From the NCBI RefSeq assembly GCF_002261215.1, contig NZ_NEVS01000004.1:1612001-1676000 (forward strand): 64,000 nucleotides of DNA, in the 5' to 3' direction. Of the stretch, positions 34,112-41,311 are shown in pieces (the stretch's first letter is position 1; each line of letters opens with the position of its first letter). Under the pieces are notes generated by a model that was not told where the DNA came from, did not search any database, and was given only the letters and a program-made list of their open reading frames with translations. The DNA comes from Bordetella genomosp. 11 (lineage in GTDB: Bacteria; Pseudomonadota; Gammaproteobacteria; Burkholderiales; Burkholderiaceae_B). The position numbers were made by a program, and so were the translations under genes.

Positions 34112-35593
34112 TCACGCGGCGTCGTGGGGCTCCAGCGGCAGGCGCAGCGAAACCCGCGTGCCCTGCCCGGGGATGCTGGAGACGGTCAGCTGCCCGCCGA
34201 AGTGGCGGGTACGTTCCTGCATCCCCTGGATTCCCCAGGAATGGTGGTTGGCCGGCCTGTCCGGCGCGAATCCCTTGCCATCGTCGCGAACCTCCACCGT
34301 GACGACGTCGTCCTTGGCCGCGGCATGCACCGATACCAGCGAGGCATCGGCGTGCCGCACGACGTTGGTCAGCGACTCCTGCACCACCCGGAACAGCATG
34401 ATGCTGCGGTCCGGATCCACGCGCGCCTGCAGCGCGGATTCCGCGATGCTGCAATCGCATACCAGCCCGAAGCGCGATTCAACCTGTCCCGAGTACCATT
34501 CGATGGCCTCCCAGACGCCGAGCTGGTCCAGCACGCTGGGGCGCAGATCGTTGATGACCCGGCGCACGGCCTGGATCGCGTCCTCGGTCAGGCGTCCGGC
34601 TTCTTCCAGCAGGGGATCGGCCTTGGCGCCCGCCCGCACGCCGCGCTCCAGGGACACCGAAACGTGGGCCTTGATACCCGTCAGCAGGCCGCCCAGTTCG
34701 TCGTGGATTTCCTGCGCGATGCGCTTGCGTTCGCTTTCCTTGATGTTTTCCTGGTGGGCGGCCAGGCGCCGCAATGCCTCGCGCGACTCACGCAACGCTT
34801 CCTCGGCCAGTTTGCTTTGCGTGATGTCGATCAGGATGCCCTGCTGGAACAGCGGCCGCCCGGTGGAATCGCGGACCACTTCGGCCTCGTCGCGGAACCA
34901 GGATTCCCTGCCGTTCTTGCCGATCATCCGGTACTCCACGCGCAGCGGGCTGCCGTCGGCGCTGCTGCGCGCGATCGCGGCGGCTGCCTTGGCACGGTCC
35001 GCCGGATGGATGGCGGCCAGCGGCACACCGGGATCGGACAGCCATTCCTCGGCCGAAAACCCCAGCGCTTCGACCTGCGGGCTGATATAGCGCAGGGCGC
35101 CGTCGCCGTCCAGGCCACGCACATAGGTAATGGCCTGGATCTGTTCGACCAGCGTGCGGAACATCGCCTCCGCCTGCCGCTTGTCCTCCACCAGCCGCTG
35201 GGCGCGCAGCATGCGCTCGATGGCGGCCGGCAGGGCCTGCAGATAGCGCCGCTCCGTATCCTTGTACAGATAATCGCGCGCGCCGTGGCGCATCATGTCG
35301 ACGGCCACGCCGGTACTGTCTTCGCCCGTCAGGACCAGCACCGGCAGGGGAACCTCGCCCGTGCCGTCGGCCAGACTGCCGAGGAATTCCAGGCCGGTCT
35401 GATCCGGCAGGCGGTAATCCAGCAAGATGCAATCGACGCGATGCGATTGCAGGTAGCGCATTGCCTCGTCGCCCGTCTCGGCCGAGGCGACCTCGAACCG
35501 GTGTACCGGATCGGCGGACAGCGCGCGACGGCATGCGATGCGATCCACCGCATCGTCCTCGACCAGCAGTACCCGGATAGTGGTGTTGCCCAT
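34112..35593 (-). CDS. REC-PAS-histidine kinase (NarX/HisKA_3 type)
   Basis: The 493-aa protein has an N-terminal receiver (phospho-acceptor Asp59 in ILLDYRLPD), a PAS domain about 140-262, a HisKA_3 dimerisation region with His297 in RIAQEIHDELGG, and a HATPase domain (DDGKGF). The receiver-first order suggests it takes phosphate from an upstream kinase and signals on to a LuxR-type regulator. No such regulator is present in the window. It is the third gene of a kinase/regulator/kinase operon. Confidence 0.87.
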   Translation of the reverse strand: MGNTTIRVLLVEDDAVDRIACRRALSADPVHRFEVASAETGDEAMRYLQSHRVDCILLDYRLPDQTGLEFLGSLADGTGEVPLPVLVLTGEDSTGVAVDMMRHGARDYLYKDTERRYLQALPAAIERMLRAQRLVEDKRQAEAMFRTLVEQIQAITYVRGLDGDGALRYISPQVEALGFSAEEWLSDPGVPLAAIHPADRAKAAAAIARSSADGSPLRVEYRMIGKNGRESWFRDEAEVVRDSTGRPLFQQGILIDITQSKLAEEALRESREALRRLAAHQENIKESERKRIAQEIHDELGGLLTGIKAHVSVSLERGVRAGAKADPLLEEAGRLTEDAIQAVRRVINDLRPSVLDQLGVWEAIEWYSGQVESRFGLVCDCSIAESALQARVDPDRSIMLFRVVQESLTNVVRHADASLVSVHAAAKDDVVTVEVRDDGKGFAPDRPANHHSWGIQGMQERTRHFGGQLTVSSIPGQGTRVSLRLPLEPHDAA

Positions 35594-35639
35594 GTTGGTT
35601 CGCTTTGGGAAGCGGCGCCGGCCGCCTCCCCACGGTCGA

Positions 35640-36053
35640 TCAGGGAAGTTCGCTGATCGTCCAGTAAAGATCGATGGAGCGCATGATTTCGACGAACTGC
35701 CGGTAGTCGACCGGCTTGGCCATATAGCCGGCCACGCTCATGTTGAAGCTGTTGACCTTGTCCTGCTGCTCTTCCGAGGTGGTCAGCACGATCACCGGCA
35801 GGCGCCGCAGTTGTTCATCGGCCTTGATCACATGAAGAAACTCGATGCCGGTCATCACCGGCATATTCAGGTCCAGCAGAATGATACAGGGCCGCTCGTT
35901 GGCCGGATCGCGAAGATAGTCCAGCGCCTCTTCGCCGTTCTCGCAACGGACCAGAGGGTTGAGGACATTGATTTCCTTCAGCGCGCGCTTCACGGTCATT
36001 GCGTCGACCGTATCGTCTTCGACCAGCAATACCGGCTTGGAAGGCGTTTTCAT
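35640..36053 (-). CDS. Single-domain response regulator (Rcp1/CheY-like)
   Basis: The 137-aa receiver has acidic pair VEDD, phospho-acceptor Asp61 in ILLDLNMPVMTG, Thr/Ser in VLTTSE and the conserved Lys in YMAKPVD. It has no output domain. Rcp1-type receivers typically partner phytochrome-like kinases with an HDLKAPLR-type phosphorylation site, as in the gene upstream. Its start overlaps that kinase's stop (ATGA). Confidence 0.88.
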   Translation of the reverse strand: MKTPSKPVLLVEDDTVDAMTVKRALKEINVLNPLVRCENGEEALDYLRDPANERPCIILLDLNMPVMTGIEFLHVIKADEQLRRLPVIVLTTSEEQQDKVNSFNMSVAGYMAKPVDYRQFVEIMRSIDLYWTISELP

Positions 36054-37561
36054 GTATTGACTCCGGATTCGTTTATGTTCGTGTCCCCGCCCGTCATGGG
36101 CAATGTAAACAGGAATGTGGCACCGGCCCCGACCGCGGATTGCACGCAGATATCCGAACCGTACATCTCCAGGATCTTTTTGACGAGGGTCAGCCCCACG
36201 CCGGTGCTTTCAACCCGATCGCGCGGCGCCAGAGTCTGGAACAGCTGGAATATCCGCTCGTGGTGGCGCGGATCGATACCCGGGCCGTTATCGGCCACCG
36301 AGAATCGCCAGCGGCCGCCGGCCGGCTCGACGCCGATGCGTATGGTCCCCTGCGGTTTGTCCATGTAGTTGATGGCGTTGGAAATCAGGTTCTGGAAGAG
36401 CTGCTGCATGCGCGTGCGTTCGGCGACGATGACCGGCAGCGGGCGCTCGACCGTGATGCGGATATGGTCCGGGGGCGCCAGCAGGTCGATGATCTCGCGC
36501 ACCAGGACGTCGAGATCCACCCGCACCCGGGCTTCCTTGATCCGCCCGATGCGCGAATACTCCAGGATGCCGTCGATCAGGCCGCTCATCCTGTGCACGC
36601 GGCCGATCAGCAGGCGCAGGTGCTCGCGCCCCTCGTCGTCCAGGCGGTCCGCGTAGTCGGCCACCAGCCAGTTCGCCAGCGAACCGATGCCGCGCAGCGG
36701 CGCCTTCAGGTCGTGCGAAACGATGTAGGCGAAGTTGGTCAGCTCCTCGTTGGCGCTGGTGACTTCGCGCAGCAGTTGCGCGTATTGCTCTTCGGCGAGT
36801 TTGCGTTGCGTGATGTCGCGGACCATGCCGGTGAACATGCGCCTGCCGGCGACGTTCATTTCCGCCACGGAAAGGTCCATCGGGAAAACGCTGCCGTCCT
36901 TGCGCATGCCGACCACTTCCCGGCCGATGCCGATGATCTTCTTCTCGCCCGTGCGCAGGTAATTCCCCAGGTATCCGTCGTGCATGTCGCGATGCGGATT
37001 GGGCATCAGCATCGACACGTTGCGGCCCAGGACTTCGGCCTCGGTGTAGCCGAAGATGCGCACGGCGGCCGGATTGAAGCGTTCGATACGCCCGCGGTCG
37101 TCGATGGTGATGATCGCGTCGACCGCGGTGTCGAAGACGGCGCGCAGCCGCGCCTCGCTATCGCGCAAGCCCTGTTCGGCCTGCTTGCGCGAGCTGATAT
37201 CCCGGATGGATACCATCCAAAGCCGCAGCCCCCAATGGGTGGTCAGCGGCGATACGCATATTTCCACCGGAAACGCGCTGCCGTCGTGGCGCCGCGCCGG
37301 CAATTCGAACACCCCTGCCCGCGCTTCGCCCTTCGCCGGGCCGGGATCCTGGCCACCGGCCGTGCCGTCCAGCGCCGGCCAGTCGGGAAGCAGGACGGAT
37401 ATGGCGGTCCCCACGATGGCGGCGGCGGGATGGCCGAATAGCGTGGCGGCGGCGGCATTGGCCAGAACGATACTGTGCGCGGTATCCGCGATAACGATGG
37501 CTTCGGTGGCCGAACCGATCAGCCAATCCATCGTCTGGCTTTCCAATATGTGATCTTTCAT
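36050..37561 (-). CDS. FixL-like PAS-PAS sensor histidine kinase (probable heme oxygen sensor)
   Basis: The 503-aa soluble kinase has PAS1 (about 12-125), PAS2 (about 135-255), HisKA with His283 in SHDLKAPLRG, and HATPase (NLISNAINY, GVGLTLVKKI). PAS2 is strikingly FixL-like: PHRDMHDGYLGNYLRTGEKK contains the proximal heme His (His194), and IIGIGREVVGMRKDGSVFP contains the Arg (Arg214) that contacts bound oxygen in FixL. It is therefore probably an oxygen-sensing kinase. The start at 37561 follows GAGG. It leads the three-gene signalling operon. No membrane helices. Confidence 0.87.
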   Translation of the reverse strand: MKDHILESQTMDWLIGSATEAIVIADTAHSIVLANAAAATLFGHPAAAIVGTAISVLLPDWPALDGTAGGQDPGPAKGEARAGVFELPARRHDGSAFPVEICVSPLTTHWGLRLWMVSIRDISSRKQAEQGLRDSEARLRAVFDTAVDAIITIDDRGRIERFNPAAVRIFGYTEAEVLGRNVSMLMPNPHRDMHDGYLGNYLRTGEKKIIGIGREVVGMRKDGSVFPMDLSVAEMNVAGRRMFTGMVRDITQRKLAEEQYAQLLREVTSANEELTNFAYIVSHDLKAPLRGIGSLANWLVADYADRLDDEGREHLRLLIGRVHRMSGLIDGILEYSRIGRIKEARVRVDLDVLVREIIDLLAPPDHIRITVERPLPVIVAERTRMQQLFQNLISNAINYMDKPQGTIRIGVEPAGGRWRFSVADNGPGIDPRHHERIFQLFQTLAPRDRVESTGVGLTLVKKILEMYGSDICVQSAVGAGATFLFTLPMTGGDTNINESGVNT

Positions 37562-37685
37562 TCGCCTCGTTGCGCCGGCTTGGGGTGGACTGTCGAGCGC
37601 CCGCCGAGCGGGCACATCATGCGTCACCGGCATTCTAAGCGAGACCTTGCCGATCCGTCGCGGGGCGATAAAGGATGGGGATTTC

Positions 37686-38429
37686 CTACTGCATATGGAG
37701 CCCGCCATTGATCGCCAGATTGGCCCCCGTTATGTAGGCGCCGTCGTCCGAGGCGACGAAGTTGACCAGCGCGGCGATTTCTTCCGGCTGGCCCAGGCGG
37801 CCCATCGGGATCAGCGGCAACACCTTGGTTTCCAGGACTTCCCTGGGCATGTCCGTCACCATCCTGGTCGCCAGATAGCCGGGCGATATGGTGTTGACGG
37901 TGACGCCATGCCTGGCCATTTCCTGGGCCAGGGACATGGTGAAACCGTGCATGCCGGCCTTGGCCGCCGCGTAGTTGGCCTGGCCGTACTGGCCGCGCTG
38001 GCCGTTGACCGAGGCGATATTGACGATGCGGCCCCATCCGTTCGTCACCATGCCGGCCAAGAGGGGCTGCGTCATGTTGAAGACGGAATCCAGGTTGGTG
38101 CGGATGACCCGGTCCCAATCCGCTTGCGCCATCTTGCGCAAGGTCGCATCCCGCGTAATGCCGGCATTGTTCACCAGGATATGGACATCGCCGACTTCCC
38201 TGCGCACGCGTTCGATACATGCCACGCAGCTGTCATAGTCGGCCACGTCGACCTGATAGGCGCTGACTTCGATGCCGTTGCGGCGATGCGCCTCCAGCCA
38301 GGCCGTGGCGTGGTCGTTGCCCGGCGACACCGTCACGACGATGCGATGGCCGGCCTGGTGAAAGCGCGAGACGATGGCCTGGCCCAGTCCTCCCATCCCC
38401 CCCGTGATCATTGCGATTCTCTGCGTCAT
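37686..38429 (-). CDS. phaB: Acetoacetyl-CoA reductase (PhaB-type SDR)
   Basis: The 247-aa short-chain dehydrogenase has cofactor loop TGGMGGLGQAI, NNAGITRDATLRKM and the active-site Ser-Tyr-Lys in IASVNGQRGQYGQANYAAAK, all typical of PhaB. It reduces acetoacetyl-CoA to (R)-3-hydroxybutyryl-CoA with NADPH for polyhydroxybutyrate synthesis. The start follows GGAGGA. It is divergent from phaC with a shared FNR/ANR box, so polymer synthesis may serve as an electron sink at low oxygen. Confidence 0.9.
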   Translation of the reverse strand: MTQRIAMITGGMGGLGQAIVSRFHQAGHRIVVTVSPGNDHATAWLEAHRRNGIEVSAYQVDVADYDSCVACIERVRREVGDVHILVNNAGITRDATLRKMAQADWDRVIRTNLDSVFNMTQPLLAGMVTNGWGRIVNIASVNGQRGQYGQANYAAAKAGMHGFTMSLAQEMARHGVTVNTISPGYLATRMVTDMPREVLETKVLPLIPMGRLGQPEEIAALVNFVASDDGAYITGANLAINGGLHMQ

Positions 38430-38513
38430 GGCCGATCCTCCGTGGTTTGCCGGCGGGCTGCGCCATCGGCCGCCCGCATCCGGCCACACTAGACCGCGCC
38501 GGGGCACCCCGCG

Positions 38514-38527
38514 TTGACGTGCGTCAA
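38514..38527. promoter_or_regulatory. FNR/ANR-type box between phaB and phaC
   Basis: TTGACGTGCGTCAA sits in the 195-base divergent region, centred about 91 bases from the phaB start and 104 bases from the phaC start. It could serve either promoter. Confidence 0.68.
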
Positions 38528-38624
38528 GCTGGCCGGGGGCGGATGGCCCTCTTGCGCTATATCAATACGCCCGCGCCGCGGCGGCCCTAGCATCGAGCCA
38601 TATCCAGATCCGCAAGGTGGCGCG

Positions 38625-40463
38625 ATGTCCAAGGAATTGTCCCCGATGAACGAGACCGGGATTGCCGGCGCCACGGCGGCGGCGCCGCTCGCGCCATCGC
38701 GCCGGCCCGGCCGGAAAGCCCCCGCCCTGCCCGCGGCGGACGCGTCCGTCCATTGCCCGGAGCCGCCCGCCGAACCCGCGTGGCGCGGCCTGGACCGCCT
38801 GAGCCATGCCGCCGTCGCGCGCACCGTGGGCGGCGTGTCTCCGCTGGGGATCTACCTCGATTGGATGGACTGGGCCATGCACCTGGCCATTTCGCCCGGC
38901 AAGCAGCTGTCCCTGTGGCAGGCGGCCTGCCAGTCGCCGGCCGAAGCCGCCCGCCAGTTCGAGCACTACCATCGGCGGCCCGATCCGCGCTTCCGCCATG
39001 AGGACTGGAACACCTGGCCCTATGCGCAGTGGCGTTCGGCCTTCCAGCGGGTGGAAAGCAGCTGGGATGCCGCCACCCACGGCGTCAGCGGAGCCGCCCC
39101 CCATCATCAGAAGGTCATGAATTTCATCGGGCGCCAGTTGCTGGACACGATGTCGCCCAGCAATTTCTGGTTCGCCAATCCGGAAGTCCTGGAAGCCATG
39201 TCGCAGACCCAGGGCATGAGCCTGCTGCATGGCGCCAGGCGCTTCTGGACCGACGCCTGCGACCTGCTATCCGGTTGCGCTCCGGGGACCTCGGCCAGCA
39301 ACCGCGAGGTCTATCGCGTCGGCAAGGAGATCGCCGCCACGCCGGGCGCGGTGATCTTCCGCAACGAGATGTTCGAACTGATCCGGTACGCGCCGCGCAC
39401 CGCCGATACCTGGCGCGAGCCGGTGGTCATCGTGCCGTCCTGGCTGCTCAAGTACTACATCCTGGACCTGTCGCCCCACAATTCCCTTATCCGCTACCTG
39501 GTGGACCATGGCCATACCGTCTACGCCGTGTCATGGAAGAACCCCAAGGAGGAGGCCCGAGATTGGGGCATGGACGAGTACATCCACGACGGCCTGCTGA
39601 CCGCCTTGCGGCAGTCCTCGCAGGATAGCGGGGGACGGCGCGTGCACGGGGTGGGCTATTGCCTGGGCGGCACGCTGCTGGCCATCGGGGCCGCGGCGCT
39701 GGCCCGCGAACACGAACGGCGGCCGCTATTGCGCAGCATCACCCTGCTGGCCGCGCAGACCGATTTCGAGGAACCCGGCGAACTGGGCCTGTTCATCAGC
39801 CCCAGCGGCGTCGCCTGCCTGGATGCCCTGATGTGGCAGCAGGGCTATCTGGACGGCAAGCAACTGGCCGGGGTATTCCAGCTGCTGAATTCGCGCGACC
39901 TGATCTGGTCCAAGCTGGTACGGGATTACCTGCTGGGGCACCAGTTGCAGATCACCGACATGATGACCTGGAACGCCGACATCACGCGCCTGCCCTACCG
40001 GATGCATACCGAAACCCTGCACCACCTGTACCTGAACAACGATCTGGCCGCGGGCCGGCTATGCGTGCGCGGCCAACCGGTCGCGCTGGCGGACATCCGG
40101 GTTCCCATGCTGGCGGTTGCCACGGAGCGCGACCATATCTCGCCTTGGGAATCGGTCTACAAGCTGCACCTCCTGAACCATCGCGACCTGACGTTCATCC
40201 TGTGTTCCGGCGGCCATAACGTAGGCATCGTCAGCGAGCCGGACCGGCCGCACCGCTATTTCCGCTGGAGCGTGCGCCGCGAGGGCGCGCGCTATCTGCC
40301 GCCCGAGGAATGGACCAGCCAGGCCGAGCTGGTCGAAGGGTCCTGGTGGCCGCACTGGGAAGCGTGGCTGGCCCGGCATTCCGGCGCCAGGGGACCCGCG
40401 CCCGCCTATCCCCCCGACACCGTCCTTGGAGATGCGCCCGGCGAATACGTTCTCGGCCATTAG
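38625..40463 (+). CDS. phaC: Poly(3-hydroxyalkanoate) synthase
   Basis: The 612-aa synthase has the lipase-like box with nucleophile Cys346 in GVGYCLGG, the catalytic Asp in TERDHISPW and His in SGGHNVGIV. It also has the PhaC N-terminal domain (NFWFANPEVL). It polymerises hydroxyacyl-CoA into storage granules. Length is typical of class I enzymes, with a Pro/Ala-rich N-terminal tail. The start follows AAGGTGG. Confidence 0.9.
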   Translation: MSKELSPMNETGIAGATAAAPLAPSRRPGRKAPALPAADASVHCPEPPAEPAWRGLDRLSHAAVARTVGGVSPLGIYLDWMDWAMHLAISPGKQLSLWQAACQSPAEAARQFEHYHRRPDPRFRHEDWNTWPYAQWRSAFQRVESSWDAATHGVSGAAPHHQKVMNFIGRQLLDTMSPSNFWFANPEVLEAMSQTQGMSLLHGARRFWTDACDLLSGCAPGTSASNREVYRVGKEIAATPGAVIFRNEMFELIRYAPRTADTWREPVVIVPSWLLKYYILDLSPHNSLIRYLVDHGHTVYAVSWKNPKEEARDWGMDEYIHDGLLTALRQSSQDSGGRRVHGVGYCLGGTLLAIGAAALAREHERRPLLRSITLLAAQTDFEEPGELGLFISPSGVACLDALMWQQGYLDGKQLAGVFQLLNSRDLIWSKLVRDYLLGHQLQITDMMTWNADITRLPYRMHTETLHHLYLNNDLAAGRLCVRGQPVALADIRVPMLAVATERDHISPWESVYKLHLLNHRDLTFILCSGGHNVGIVSEPDRPHRYFRWSVRREGARYLPPEEWTSQAELVEGSWWPHWEAWLARHSGARGPAPAYPPDTVLGDAPGEYVLGH

Positions 40464-40487
40464 TAGCCATCGCCGCGGCGATCCCGT

Positions 40488-40501
40488 TTGATGTAGGTCA
40501 A
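40488..40501. promoter_or_regulatory. FNR/ANR-type box upstream of small ORF and usp
   Basis: TTGATGTAGGTCAA is centred about 60 bases before the small gene at 40555, 24 bases after the phaC stop. It gives the small gene and usp their own promoter. Confidence 0.7.
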
Positions 40502-40554
40502 TCGGCAGGCCGGCGCCACGGCCGACACTGCAAGGACTACACGGAGGACATGAC

Positions 40555-40743
40555 ATGAAAGCAGAACCGTATGACGTCGCCCATCTGGCATCCCAGGCCG
40601 TGCATTTCGTGCTGGCCTCCGGCGCCAGCGTCGACGATGCGCTGCGCGCGCTGGCGCTTGCCGAGCGCATGCTGCGCAATGCCTACGACGCCGAGCGGAA
40701 CGCGGCCCCGGGGGCGGGACACGACCCCGTCGCGATCCATTGA
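40555..40743 (+). CDS. Small hypothetical protein (62 aa)
   Basis: I do not recognise this protein. It is predicted helical, with a central hydrophobic/alanine-rich segment (HFVLASGASVDDALRALALA) and acidic/basic ends, and no signal peptide. It has a strong ribosome site (GGAGGA) and a well-placed FNR/ANR box, which makes it a likely real gene. It lies 108 bases ahead of a usp gene in the same direction. Confidence 0.6.
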   Translation: MKAEPYDVAHLASQAVHFVLASGASVDDALRALALAERMLRNAYDAERNAAPGAGHDPVAIH

Positions 40744-40851
40744 ACCGCCCGCATTGAGCCGCCCGCGTTGGGGCCGATCCGCACGCCCCGCTTCGCCGCC
40801 CCCGATCCCCCATGCCCGGCCCCGCCGGGCCCGCCCCCCCAAGGAGATTCC

Positions 40852-41277
40852 ATGAGCTGCATTCTCGTCCCCATCGACGGCTCGGACAACGCGCTGCGGG
40901 CGCTGTCCTATGTCATCAGGCACACGAAGCAGTACGAGCCGTTGACCCTGCATCTGCTGAACGTGCAGATCCCCATCGTATCCGGCACCGTGCATCTGTT
41001 CATCGACAAGGAAACGATCCACAGATACCACCAGGAAGAAGGCGAGGCGATGCTGGCCAAGGCCAAGGCGATGCTGGACGACGCCCGTGTGCCATATACG
41101 GCGCATATCAAGGTGGGGCATATCGCGGAGACCATCGTTGCCATGGCCGAGCAGAACAAATGCGACCAGATCGTCATGGGCTCGCGCGGGCTGGGCGCGA
41201 CGTCCGGACTGTGGTTGGGGTCGATCACGACCAAGACGCTGCACCTGGCGCAGATACCCGTCACCATCGTCAAGTAA
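40852..41277 (+). CDS. Universal stress protein (UspA family)
   Basis: The 141-aa single Usp domain starts SCILVPIDGSDNALRALSYV and ends in the GSRGLGATSGLWLGSITTK ATP-loop pattern. The start follows AAGGAG. It probably shares the FNR/ANR-driven transcript with the 62-aa gene upstream, and ends in a bidirectional terminator before the convergent Pat gene. Confidence 0.9.
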   Translation: MSCILVPIDGSDNALRALSYVIRHTKQYEPLTLHLLNVQIPIVSGTVHLFIDKETIHRYHQEEGEAMLAKAKAMLDDARVPYTAHIKVGHIAETIVAMAEQNKCDQIVMGSRGLGATSGLWLGSITTKTLHLAQIPVTIVK

Positions 41278-41285
41278 CCCCGGCC

Positions 41286-41304
41286 AGGGCCCCCTCGGGG
41301 CCCT
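41286..41304. terminator. Bidirectional terminator hairpin between usp and Pat gene
   Basis: AGGGCCCC and GGGGCCCT form an 8-bp stem with a CTC loop, followed by a short T/C-rich tail, in the 34-base gap between convergent genes. Confidence 0.6.
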
Positions 41305-41311
41305 TTCCCTG

